DNA from: Condylostoma magnum
Taxonomy: Eukaryota; Ciliophora; Heterotrichea; Heterotrichida; Condylostomatidae
DNA: 64,000 nt
Reading direction: 5' to 3'
Assembly (NCBI GenBank): GCA_920105805.1
Contig: CAKKTI010000037.1
Coordinates: forward strand, 1 to 64,000
Notes under the pieces: model-generated
Database searches by the model: none
Seen by the model: only the letters and a program-made list of their open reading frames with translations
Told to the model about the DNA's origin: nothing
Made by a program: the position numbers and the translations under genes
Shown: positions 1 to 11,333 of the stretch, piece by piece
Numbering within the stretch: position 1 is the stretch's first letter
How the letters are laid out: each line of letters begins with the position of its first letter

Positions 1-1617
1 AACGTTTAAGATTTATCACCTATTAAAAGTCAATGTAATGAGATATGTGGAGATGGCTTGATTTTAGGACAAGTAGAATGTGATGATGGTAATTAGATAA
101 ATCATGATGGGTGCAATTAGTTCTGCAGAATCGAAGAAGGGTATAAATGCAATGAACATGGATGCTCAAATAAAGAAATCAAATCAGAAATATTGTATAT
201 GAGTATGGAAAATGATTAGTATATTTTGAAAATCGAATTCAACTGTGAAATAATTTAAGATAGAGATTTGAAGTCCTCTGTATAGGTATAAATTGATAGC
301 ACTGACTTTAATTTTGAATTAAACTACGATTAGAAATTGTTCTAAGAGATTGAAATAATAATTACGCCGTTATCAGATGTAAAGGTAGGATAGGATGTAA
401 TAATAAGATTTAATCATGCCTTTTATAATATTTTTGGATTTATTACCAATCAATCCTATGCTACAATATTATAAGACCCATACTCTACAGCTTTTTCTAA
501 ATAAGCAAAATAAGCTAGTGAAACTGAATAACTTAATATTTTAGGTGGTATTGGTTTAGCAACAGGATTCTCTGTTATTGGAATTTAATTCAATATGGGA
601 GCTTTATGAAATTCAGTTGAATTCATGCAAATTATATACTATCTTCTTTTTACCTAAGTAGAATATACAGAAGAGTTGAATTCATTTATGAGAGAATAAT
701 CTCTAGCAACATTTGATTTTTTCAAATAATACAGATAAAAATAGGAAATCAAAGGTCATGGAATCTATATAAATCATAAGTTTGAAAACGAGGAAATAGA
801 TAATGATATTATTAATAACTTGGGAGTATTATTATCTTCAATTCTAATTGCTCTTCTAATTCTAATTGTACTACTGATATGTTTTACAAGTAATAACAAC
901 TTTATCGATAAATTAAAGACTAAGCTTATCTATAATGTATTGTTTAGATGCCTTTACTCATGTTTCATGCCAATCTACTTTTGCTTATTATTACAAATAA
1001 AAGATATAGAGTATATTGATTGAAAGACTATTATCTAATACTCTTTTCTTATTTTATCGATACTTTTAGTGTTCTTCTTACATTTTATCATTATATTCAA
1101 GATAATTGTACCAAAAACTTATTAGAATGAGAATCTTATTGACTTTTTTGAGGATTACAAATAAAAAGGAAGATATAAGTATGGATTTGCTATTTTTGTA
1201 TAAATAAAAAGAATAATCTTTATTAGTAGTATTGTTTTAATTTCTAATCCTTAATAACAAGTGTAATTGCTGATTGCTAGCTAATTATTTTATCTTCTTG
1301 CAATCATTATAATAAAACCTTTTAAAAGAAGATATATTGGATAACTACTTAATACAATCTAAGAATTTGTGCTTTTTATTCTATTAATTTTTATATATGC
1401 ATTATAGTATTTTAAACTCGACGATCTAGGACAATAAGTTATATGCAGAATAATTATGATGGGATTATTCTTTCTAACATCAGCGTAATTGGTTGTATTT
1501 AATATTGATGCTATATTGAATGTTTTTATTTCTATAAAGAGGAAAATTTGTTGTTAGTAAAATTTGTAACAGTAATAAACAACAAATTTAGCAAGCCAAA
1601 ATCAATTTTAGTTTTAG
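1..1617 (+). CDS. DUF4215-type cysteine-rich multi-pass membrane protein (5' truncated)
   Basis: Reading frame 1 is open from the first base under the ciliate code, so the start lies outside the window. Near the visible N-terminus is a Cys-rich motif of the DUF4215 kind (CNEICGDG, then CDDGNQINHDGC and a final YKC), common in large ciliate surface proteins. A middle section of about 180 residues without obvious features follows. From about 820 on there are six or seven hydrophobic helices typical of the C-terminal half of these proteins. The end is a Gln-rich tail, with candidate stops TAG at 1609-1611 or 1615-1617. It is probably a plasma membrane protein with a Cys-rich ectodomain; its ligand or role is unknown. 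Confidence 0.7.
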
Positions 1618-1678
1618 GTTAACAATTCATTAATATTAAACCGTGTTTTATATACCTTTTACTCAAACTATATTACTA

Positions 1679-2776
1679 ATGCATGCTTTCAAATAGTTTA
1701 GAATTTGTAATAGATTAAAAGAAATTTCTTAAAATACTTAACTTTCATTGCATACAATTTAATACTTTTATAGCTTCTTATTCCTACTATTATTTACTAA
1801 TTTACCAAAATCAATAAGCCTCTTATAATTACTTTAAGGGGAAATAATTAGATTAAAATAAATGGTTAATTAGTATAATATGTTTTGCTTATTTTTAAAG
1901 GAAGAGTCTAGTTAAATTAAGAGTGTTAGTTTCTTGAAATGCAATGTACATTAGATTAATAAATACTTTAATAAGTGCTTGTTACCCTGAAGCAAATCCT
2001 TAAGTTATTGGAAAGTAATTAGCACTTCATATAATTTTAAATAAAATCAGTTATTTTTATATGTTATAAGAACTTAAGATATTTCATCTATAAGATAACT
2101 AACTCATTTTACTAATTATTTTGATTTGATAATCTATTCATTTATCATTACCAAATTACCTTTCATATTTCTTTAAGTATCTAAAATCATTCGTAGGTAT
2201 ACATTTTACTCTACATCAGTTGCTGCAGAGATTGTAGTATTCCATAACATTTGATGCCTATCGATTTTGGATTTATATCATCTGGTTCCGGATATCAAAT
2301 AGGCTATTCTCTTAGTGGAAATTGGACGGTCTTTGAAATGTCCTATTAAATATGAATTGCTTTATACACAATAATATATCTAGTCCTTTAAATCCTAGTA
2401 GAGAATTTTATACTTATAAACAATTACTGATACAGATATGCATAACATTCATATAGTTGTATATAAAACTCATACATTAATTATATTAACGCTTATTATC
2501 TAAGGGTAAAATACTTAAAAGTTACAATAAAGCTGCTCTACTTTTAGTAAGCTAAGTATTACTCATAGACTAATTGTAAACTTAAATATAACCTTAAAAT
2601 ACAATTAATTATATAGCATATAAAGTTTTATTGTTAGTAATTGACCTATTAAGCTAAGCAATATTTCTATACATTTTAACTATTAATTTTCATGTTCACC
2701 ATTCCTATAATAATTAAATGGAGTAAGCTTGGATAGAAAATCAAATATAGGAGAACAATATAACTTTATGAAATAA
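1679..2776 (+). CDS. Uncertain ORF, possible membrane-associated protein
   Basis: No family is recognised. All three plus-strand frames are formally open here. Frame 2 from the ATG at 1679 has the most protein-like composition, with regular Asp, Glu, Gly and Pro; the other frames are almost only Ile, Leu, Tyr, Gln and Lys. It has a hydrophobic segment near residues 28-45, and a TAA at 2774-2776 lies 16 bases before the ATG of the next gene, the spacing seen elsewhere in the window. The frame of the upstream cysteine-rich gene is also open through this region, so an extended first gene is a competing reading. Confidence 0.3.
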
Positions 2777-2792
2777 GACATTAGGTGTATTT

Positions 2793-4139
2793 ATGTTTTA
2801 CTAAGGCTTTATTTTGAATATCATAGTGGATTTTGAAGATCCATTTGTTTACTTTTTCGGGCTATATGGAAATATATTTATTCTTATTGGAAGTCACTTA
2901 CTTATTTACTTTCTCACTATATAGACAGTCAAAAAGCTTCAACAATACTAAACACTTAGTATTCTCAAAGTGATTGGCCTGAGATTTGGTGTATATTGCT
3001 AAATAGGATATAAGTGTTTCCTGGCACTTTTCATATTATGTAAAAGTACCACTTATTATTTTCTCATTTCAGCATCTTTGCAAGTTATCTTAAAAGACAC
3101 TTTAAGTTATTATTTGGCAAAAGATCATTCACTTTAAATTTTCTGGATAATTCTAGTAATTAATTTACTAATCTTTACTTTTAGAAAATACTTTACTTTT
3201 GATTTTGTTAAGATAAATGTTAAATTCAACATAATACAGCTCAGTGTTTTAGTACTTCTAGCCTTATTAAGACTAAATCTATTTATGTTTACTGATAATT
3301 CAAAGGGTTTTTCGACATATCATCCCCCTGATGCAGATGAAATTTAAACATTCTTTAGATAAGGTTACTCTATTTATTACATTTACTTTGATATTGCAAT
3401 GGCTATTTTACCTATACAGAATTCAAACTATGATGAGAAACGTAAGATGTTTAAATATGCGTTTATTTTGAGATTTATCTATTTCTTAAGTTATTCAATC
3501 CATTATAACTGCTAGTTAGACAATAGACATCGCTTTTCGCTCAGTAGATTAGAGTATATAATAGGAAAGAATGATAAGAATATTGAAGATTTAATATGAC
3601 TAATTATTGATCTTTTAAGATTAATTAGTCTAATGATTGAATTACCTTAATTATTCCAGTTTCTGACTAGAGCTTAGATTGAATTAGGGACCTAAGAAAT
3701 TAAACTCAAGAAATGGCATTGTCATTACTTTACAATAGGCGGAACTACAGCATTGTTTGCACTTTTTAACCTTTCTAATAATACATTGAGATATTTTGTA
3801 CATTTGCTTACAATATCTTCAACTGTCTTATGAGCATTTATTCCCTGTAATTTATAATCAGTTGGTACAGCTATACGGGAAAAAATGAGTCCTTTTCATT
3901 GTAGAGTATGGATTTTCTTATGGATTGCTACATGGTATGGATTCATTTATACATCTATAGCTGAATTAGTTGAGAAAGGTTTCCTAGATTTCAGTTTTTT
4001 TAGAAAGTAATTTTATTATTTTTAAATATAATTGTAAAGTACTTGTTTTGTTACATCAGTCATTCTAAGCTTATTATGTGCTTAAACTACTATATAAAAT
4101 ACTCACTTTTTCTTAAATAACTGTAAAAGGCCATATTAA
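2793..4139 (+). CDS. Polytopic membrane protein, unknown family
   Basis: A 448-residue hydrophobic protein with roughly eight to ten predicted membrane helices and short charged loops, including a PPDADE loop after the fifth or so helix. Frame 0 is clearly the coding frame because loops carry Asp, Glu, Pro and Gly at normal levels and internal TGA falls at plausible Trp positions. The start is the first ATG after the TAA closing the upstream ORF. Several TAA codons occur from 4005 on; the TAA at 4137-4139 was chosen because it leaves a final hydrophobic helix and stops 14 bases short of the convergent gene. Transporter or receptor function cannot be assigned by eye. Confidence 0.6.
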
Positions 4140-4153
4140 ATGAAATAAACTAG

Positions 4154-5683
4154 TCAACAATCTATAGGTCGATAATACTCTGGATTTGCAGTAGGACAAT
4201 AATCCGCCATGTGATCATACGGTGGAATTCTAGCTAGGTCTTCACTTAAATTGATTTATTTACTCCCAAACAGAATACAATGAGGAATCTCTGGATCACT
4301 CTTCTTGCATTGCTCTGGAATCTCCTAGTTTTCATATATATCCAAAATATACAGATCTCTAGGTGTTATTTCTTTAAAATTGAATTCATAGTCAAGTACA
4401 TTAGCATGATATAGTATATTTGCCACAAATGCTGAGCAAACATATCCATTACCATCGCTATAGGCATAGCTATTTATCTCGGGCATGGCCAGCAGTTCGG
4501 GTATGGATTTATTCTGGTAAAAGCCCTCTAGATACACATCTTTGAATGATTTTAAAGTCTTACCTAATCTGAGGTTAAAGCCTCTTTAAAAAAACTGTTG
4601 ATATAAATCAGGCTTAAATTTTTCTAGTATTGCAATCGATATTTCTAATAAACTTGGCTCTAACAAAGGTGGAAGATTCTAAAACGGAGTGTCAAAAGCT
4701 GTACTAACAAAAGACTAAAACCCGTATTGTTCACCTTCTAATTAATAAAACCTTTTCCATGCTTTGCTTTCATCGAACTGTTAACTAAACTGTTATTTAA
4801 GTTTTACCAAAATTCCCATAGAATAACCAGATAGTTTGCATTGTCTAATCCAACTATAAAACTCTGTTTTTTGAATTCCTTCAACAGGCCAATCAGCTCC
4901 TCCCTGAGACTCCACTACATATAACATATCATTTTCCCACAAAGCCATGGCAGTGTGTCCTATTTTACTACCTGTAGTGTATGTTATGATAGCATTAACA
5001 GCGTCTAATTTCATTACTCCCAACAAATCCCCTGAATTAATCAGGTTAGGATTCAAATTTTCTGTAGGAGTTCTTTATGGGTACTCAATACCAGCAGTTT
5101 CACTTAAAAATTAAGCTGTTAGTAATTATTATTCCTCATCATATACAGGTTTTTTGCCCTTTTACTCAAAATAATCAGTCATTACACTATGAATTGTATA
5201 TGCTTGGCTTGCTAAGCTAGTAAACTTATCACAGAAGGTGTAAATTTTAACCCCGTTTAGCTTGATATAAACCCAGTCAGCCTAAGTTAAGTTTTTTAAA
5301 GTAACAGTAGTTTAACCTCTTGAGAAAATATTCTCTACCTTTCACTAGCCGATAGTAGCAAGTAATAAGGTATCAGAACAAGTCCAGGTTTTAGGATCAG
5401 ATGTATGAATATTTATACTAATAAAATCTTCTCCAAGTTCTCCAGTTCACACACTGGTTTACTAAAAGCATTAGTTTTCAAAGACTATAATATTTTTAGT
5501 ATAGCCAACATGCCCTACTTCTATAGGGAAAACTTTAAACCAACTTCTTTAATTCGGCAAAGTTTCGCATGTAATGTTGCTTTGCTAGTATTTCAGATGC
5601 TATAAGCTCTTCTCAATACTATCAGACATTTATTCAAGCCGCTGTGCTACAAAAGCGTGTCCTACAACTAGCAGTAAAAACAT
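4154..5683 (-). CDS. Secreted permuted papain-fold (NlpC/P60, YiiX/C92-like) protein
   Basis: 509 residues starting at ATG 5683 with a signal peptide (MFLLLVVGHAFVAQ). The first half, about 200 residues, is an unassigned beta-rich region with a TWTCSD motif. Around residue 240 the motif GSKIGHTAMALW supplies the His of a permuted papain-like fold, and around residue 415 the motif GYVCSAFVANIL supplies the Cys. The order His then Cys is that of the YiiX/YaeF (C92) group rather than canonical NlpC/P60. Such enzymes cleave amide or ester bonds in cell-wall peptides or lipids. Secretion fits a lysosomal or extracellular role, for example bacterial digestion, but that is inference. The stop is TGA at 4154 or a TAA five codons later. 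Confidence 0.7.
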
Positions 5684-5716
5684 CTTTAACTTATTATTCA
5701 ACCATTTACATGTATA

Positions 5717-7120
5717 ATGATTTTTACAGAATCTGACTAAGACTCTCAAGGAAGCATAGTGATTTAAAAGGTTGAAGATTTAGAGTCCAAAAACGTATTT
5801 GACAGGTTGTACCATGACGCTATAAAACGCTTTGAATACGAAGATCCTTTCCATCTCATAAAGTCGGAGGCGTCAAAACCTGAAATGCTGTTCAATGGGA
5901 ATGATGATGAAATGAAGCTTAGCATATCAGATTCAAAGGAGGAAGATGTGTCTTTGCCTAAAAACACAAAATCTAAAGTTGAAAGGGTGTTTGAGGATAT
6001 TATAAGAGAACAATTACAAATTTATAGCGGCAGACCCGAAATCAATCAAAGATCTAGAAAATTAGCGGATAAAATGCTTAAACAGTTTTATAGTGAAAGA
6101 AGAGAATAAGAGGTTGTAGAGAAAGATAGAATCTCCAATCCCCCACCCGGAATGGTTAACAATATGCCATAAAAGGGAAAGAAGAGTAAAGAAAATAATG
6201 TTCCTACATTTCACTTGAACTTAGAAGTAAAGGAAAAAGATTCTACATAGGAGAGAAGCAAAACTTCGTTTAGGTAGAATAGCATGAGAAGTATGAGGTC
6301 TATGGAGTTTAATCAAACCAAATCAGGTGGGAAAAAAGGAAAAAAGAAGTCTAATGATTAAAAGACAAAGGAAATTGTATATGATTTGCCTGGGAATGTT
6401 GCAACTACAAATGTTAACTATAAAATCAGTAGGAATAAAACCTAAGAAATTATTGTAAAGAAAAATAAATTAGAGTAAAAGGTCCTTGAATAAAATCCCT
6501 AGAAGCCCTAAAGTCCTAAGAAACAAAAGGAGTATAAAGGGAAAACTACTGAGGACTTAACACTTTCAAAATGTACATTCAAACCAAAACTAACAAAACC
6601 TCATAAAGCTTCAGAGCCTTAAACTCAACAACAGCCGCTTAAACGAGGCTACTCTAAGAAATCTCAATCAGTATCAGATTTCTAAATAATATAACCAGCA
6701 AACCCGAAAGGAGTCAATACAGGAGCAACAATAGGCATCCGAACTGCCTTCGACCCCAAAACTTACTTTGACCCACAGCGCTTGATTGGCTCTATAGAAA
6801 CCCCAAATTTCAATAAATCTAAATCTATCCGAGTTCCACCTCCCAATGGACTCCTCTACCCAGACAATTTCAAAAGACGTAAAACTCTGGCAAGAATATT
6901 TGTCAAAAGCAGACGATAAAAGCCAACATACTATGAATCGCTGACTCCCTCGTACAAGGCCGTTGGATTTCGTTGTGGTTATAACCTAGAAAGCATGAAA
7001 TCTAAAGTAAAACCAGTTTCTACTTATGTTGACGATGAATTCATACAAGGCGTTAAAGTAGCAAAACCTCCGGAAATTCATCACTCCCCATAGCATCATC
7101 CAAGAAAATCAGCTCATTAG
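5717..7120 (+). CDS. Basic, low-complexity orphan protein with TFKPKL motif
   Basis: A 467-residue Lys-, Ser- and Pro-rich protein starting 33 bases from the divergent secreted-protein gene. The first 130 residues are acidic and helical (LYHDAIKRFEYEDPF). The middle is strongly basic with runs such as GGKKGKKKSN. A CTFKPKL motif near residue 288 resembles the TFxPKI element seen in many ciliate and flagellate axoneme-associated proteins, a weak hint of cytoskeletal association. The C-terminal part (FDPKTYFDPQRLIGS) is more ordered. In-frame TAG codons at 7091, 7118 and 7127 and TAA at 7145 are all possible ends; 7120 leaves a 5-base gap to the convergent gene. Confidence 0.65.
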
Positions 7121-7125
7121 TTAAT

Positions 7126-8964
7126 CTAGTATCCTCTATACACATAAGGGTTATGCCTGACGGGGTTAAAAATTGTTACAAAATGCTTAAAAGAGTACTC
7201 TGCCACTCTTAGCTGTGCATAGCCGTCTTCTCCTGTCATTATTATGACTTAGTCGAGTGCCTGGTCTAGGACTGGTGGGAAAATAGTCTCTATATTCTCA
7301 GTAAGTCCTGTTACTTCATGCAGTCTAAAATGGTCGTAAGAAGGAAACATGTATCGTCGCTCTATATGATTATCTATCTGCATCTCTAAAACCTCTAGCA
7401 CAAACACTCTTTTTGAGTACTTTCCTCCCAGTATACCTAGCTTTTTGTTGGTAACGGCAAACATTCCAAAGTTTACAAGGGGATCCGGGATTCTGATTTA
7501 AAGCAGCTCTCATGTGTTCAGTTGCACATTGTATCGTTCTATTGTAGTCCCTACCTGCTCTATAGGGTATCCCCCGGCTACAAATATAAACTTCTCATTT
7601 TCTATAGAACATGCTGAATGATTATATCTGCCTTAGATCATCGGGCAAATCTCCTCTCATTCATAACTTTCAAAGTCAAATTTCTCACATGTACTCAGAC
7701 CGTATCTACCCCCAAACACAAAAACCGCGTTTTTTATACAAACTACAGCAGGAGAGTCCCTTGCTTCTAACATTCCTGGAAGTTTATGCAAAGAGTTGTC
7801 ATTTGCTCTATATAATCAGCAGTCATTTCTTACTGTGCCTCTTGTATCTGAAATTCCTCCTATGATAACAGCGTTTCCTTGTGTGTTGTATGCAGTTCTG
7901 GAGTTTCATAGAAAAAATCAGTTTTGGTGTTCTTGGAGTTCTAATGCATTACTAGGCTCAAGTCTGTTTCATATTCGTCTAGTTGCGTCAAATCTGTATA
8001 TGTTTCTAGTGAACCATTCAAACCAGTATAAGTAGATTGTGTTATCCAGTACTGTTTTCTTAGGGGACTATTATAACTCATAAGGCTCAGTTTCTAGCAT
8101 CATATCTAACTCGGAATTAGGGATAATATGTCTAATTCCTAATAAAAACTTATGCAAAGCATCAACTCTAGTGCCTTGGTTTATTTTATAAGCTTGAGTG
8201 GAAGTGTGATGTATTCCTATCAATTCTCATTCATAGTTAAAAATGGGCATTCCTGCTGGTATTGAATGTCCAGCAGTGTAGCATATCATATCAGGCTCTA
8301 CAATTAATATTTCTTTTACTTCTACTCTGTGATTATATATAATGATAGGATCATGCACTTAATTTTTGAAGAATCCGTGCAGACTTAAAGGAATCTTAGG
8401 CTCTATTTGTAAAGCTCTCACAAAAGTAATAAGGGTAAAATTAAGCTCACGATTTGTGAAAAATAAGTGATTTGGGTCAAGGTAGTTAGGAATATTTGGC
8501 TAGTCTAAAAAATATGCATAACACTTTTAAGCATGGGAGGGATTGGGTAGTACCATGTGTGTAGTTATCCCGATAGTAGGTGTTATTAAAAATCCCATTC
8601 CTATAAATCTTCTAAAATCTCCATAGCCGTAAGTAGAGTGAATAGTAAAAACACTATTCAATTTATGCAGATTTATAGCAGGGGGCTTTAGTCCATGATT
8701 TTATGTATAAATTGAAGTGGAATATCCGTAGTCTGGAGTTTAGTATAATTAATTAGTATGTTTTACTGGTATATTAGGTGAATTATTAGCACTTTTACTT
8801 ATTTAAGGAAGCTATAGATGAGTAGAAGGATCGTATGTTTCCCTTGGCTATTTTGGGTAATTTGGTACATGAGAGAATCTTGGCAATGATAGTCTTCCAT
8901 ATTATTAAAGTCCGTGCACCTGTGAAGGTGCTTATCTATGAAAAAACCCTCTATTAGTATACAT
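7126..8964 (-). CDS. Trypsin-fold (PA clan) pseudoprotease fused to Kelch repeats
   Basis: 612 residues in one frame. Residues about 110-300 look like a PA-clan protease: ITTHMVLP near residue 136 matches the His region, and AGMPIFN followed by ELIGIH near residue 236 matches the strand around the active-site Ser. The normal GxSGxP is replaced by PAGMPIF, so the nucleophile Ser appears to be missing. Residues about 330-600 hold Kelch blades, for example VIIGGISDTRGT, VFVFGGRYG and FIFVAGGYPIEQ, each followed by a Trp/Tyr strand. Kelch propellers usually bind partner proteins. The likely role is a non-catalytic scaffold. The stop TAG at 7126-7128 faces the convergent upstream gene. Confidence 0.75.
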
Positions 8965-8985
8965 TTTTAGGTTTATAAAAAAATA

Positions 8986-9639
8986 ATGGGGTGTTGTCAG
9001 TCAACAAGTGAATTCGGAGGCCTTCCTAGCATTGAAAATAAGCTGTAAATTCATGAGAAAAAGCTGCTTTTTTAAGATTTGATCATCGGGGAAGTAGTAA
9101 GAGTATTTCAATCTAAATCAAAGGACAATTTTATATCAATCCAGTCAATCAAAGATGCGTATAAAAGTTGCAATACTCCTAATAAAAGCATGGAAAATCT
9201 CCGCAGCCCTGTGCTCTCCTTCTACAAAAGTTTTGAAAACAATAATAAAATAGAGTTAGATAAGATCCTACTATGCATTATACTAAAAGCAGGAGGTTAG
9301 ATTGATATGAAGGCAAACCAATTCTTTAGTTTAAGTGAACAAGACCTTATGGATAAATAGACCTTTGAAAAATTGCTTTAAAGTATGGCAGAAGTGGCAG
9401 CATGTATGGTCTGGCTGGCTGAGGGGGCCGTAGATTAGTCTTAACTGGATACATATTACAACAAAGTAAAACAAAATACATAAGCATATACAGAGCACAT
9501 CAGTAATTTGATTTTCTCAAAAGACACTCAGATCTCTAGGTAAGATTTTATACAAGAAGTTCGGTCAAATTTGGAACTAAAGAGAATTTTCTACTCAAGT
9601 TCCCTCAGAGCTGATATCTCTAAAAGAACAAACAATTAG
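8986..9639 (+). CDS. N-terminally acylated (MGCC) helical protein
   Basis: 217 residues starting MGCCQS, a classic N-myristoylation plus palmitoylation signal, so membrane attachment is likely. The rest is helical and resembles divergent EF-hand or calcineurin-B-like layouts (Asp/Glu-rich loops near KIELDKILLC) without a clean calcium loop. The start lies 21 bases from the start of the divergent Kelch gene, so the two probably share a promoter interval. Two candidate stops occur: TAG at 9637-9639, or TAA at 9649-9651, one base before the ATG of the Rab gene. Function is not recognised. Confidence 0.65.
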
Positions 9640-9652
9640 ATTAAAATTTAAT

Positions 9653-10276
9653 ATGAAATAAAGTTTTGCTAAACACTGCTTAAAAGTCTTACTACTCGGA
9701 GACTCGAGTGTCGGGAAAACTTCTATTTTAAACCGCTATGTAAAAGAGGAGTTTTCCTAGTCCTACAGAGCTACAATAGGCTGTGATTTTTTACAAAAGG
9801 AGTTACAATTTGGTGAAGAATTCATAACACTGTAGATTTGGGACACTGCTGGGCAAGAAAGGTTTAGAAGTGTAGGGAATTCCTTCTACAGAGGCTCAGA
9901 TTGCTTAGTTTTGGTATATGACATTACAAACTCCCAGTCATTTGAAAGTTTGGTGAAGTGGAAGTAAGAATTTTTTGATATTTTGGGTTGTAGTGAGGAC
10001 TTTCCAGTTATGATTCTAGGAAACAAAATGGATCTTGAGCTGCAACGGGCTGTGAGTAAAACAGAGGCTGAATAATTCGCAAGTGAACACAATGCACTGT
10101 TTTTTGAAACATCTGCAAGGGCCAATGTGCTAGTAGAGGAAGCCTTTTCAGATCTAGCCTAAAAAGCGTTGTAATTAAGCAAAGAAGCCTTGAGCCAGCG
10201 CTAGGACTACGGAGTTGTATTGAATGCTACTGTTTCAACGTCAGAACCAGCTAAAAAGTCAAGTAAGTGTTGTTAG
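9653..10276 (+). CDS. Rab GTPase, Rab7-like
   Basis: 207-residue small GTPase for endosome/lysosome membrane traffic. P-loop GDSSVGKTS lies near residue 13, the switch I Thr in RATIG, switch [15 protein letters not shown] for guanine and ETSA near 150. The Rab-defining region [21 protein letters not shown] and the QKEL strand are closest to Rab7 in my reading. It ends in Cys-Cys for double geranylgeranylation, followed at once by TAG. This is the clearest evidence here that TAG can terminate, since reading through would run about 130 bases into the next gene. Internal TAA/TAG encode Gln, for example in TLQIWDTAG. Confidence 0.93.
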
Positions 10277-10293
10277 ATTAGAGTATTATTAAA

Positions 10294-11331
10294 ATGTCAA
10301 GTGCTAGGAAACAGCGCGCTATGTAGATGGAGATGCAGAGGAAGAAGCAGAAGGTAGTTAAAAGGCCTCCAAGGACGTAGGTAAGTGAGGCTAGTTAGAT
10401 TAGAAGGGTGAGGCCCGGATAGGCATTTACTGATATTTCGGATATACGGGAATTGACGCCTAAGAAACTAGAAGAGTCCAGTGTAGATTAGGAGTTGATT
10501 GAAAGACTGGAAAAGGAGTATATGGAGTTTGTAACTTAGTATGATGAAGAAGTTTTTATGTAATAGAAAATCATATAGGATATGGAACAGGTTAAATCAG
10601 CTGTAGGGGAATTAGAAGTGCTTAATCATCATTTAGAGGATTAGATGTATAGTATGGAAAGTAGGAAAAATGCGTTGGAAAGTAACTATGAAGAGTAAAG
10701 TGTGCAGTAGTAGTACATAAATACTTAGATTGAAAGCTTGAATAAGGAGTTATTGAGTGAGAAAGATAGGACTTAAATGTACTATTAGTTGTACTAGTAG
10801 GAAAACGAGCTAATGGAAGAGGAGGATGGAGAGTATTAGTAAGAAATATAGAACTTAGAATAGAAAATTGAAGAGATCTAATAGGAAGTTTAGATGCTAG
10901 AAGAGTTTATTGAGTAATTAAACAAAGAGAATAATTAAATCAAGCAAACTGTTCAGCCATAAATACAGAGTATAGTAAATCAGCCTTAAAGTCCTGTAAA
11001 GGAAAACCAACCTGACTAAAGAAGACAAAAAATATCTAAACTTACATCTGATAATAGAACACTGTAGTATAAAGTAAAAGAAATAAAACAAAGTATTAAA
11101 ACAAACTCAGAGATCCTCTAAATAAAGTACAACGAGTTATAAGAAGCTATGCAAGAACTAAAAAGCTACAAAATCAGACTCCGATAAGAAATAAAAATGA
11201 AGAATCAGCAGACAGATCTAGCTAGACAAAGACAAGGAATGGTAAGCTTAATGGAAGAAAAACTTATAATTCTCCAAAAACACTTTAACAATCTTAAAAA
11301 AGAGAATGAAAATATAATAAATAGAAAATAA
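10294..11331 (+). CDS. Coiled-coil protein, unknown
   Basis: 345 residues: a short basic N-terminus (MSSARKQRAM), then nearly continuous heptad-like helix rich in Glu, Gln and Lys from about residue 60, with a Pro-containing break (VNQPQSPVKENQP) near 230. About one in six residues is Gln, mostly from TAG and TAA. No family can be named; cytoskeletal or ciliary roles are common for such proteins. The TAA at 11329-11331 is followed after 2 bases by the ATG of the cysteinyl-tRNA synthetase gene, while the coiled-coil frame itself stays open into that gene. Confidence 0.7.
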
Positions 11332-11333
11332 AA

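Noticed and set aside
7611-8035. Two plus-strand open stretches
   Set aside because: They are shadows of the Kelch-repeat gene on the minus strand, which carries repeated blade motifs in frame.
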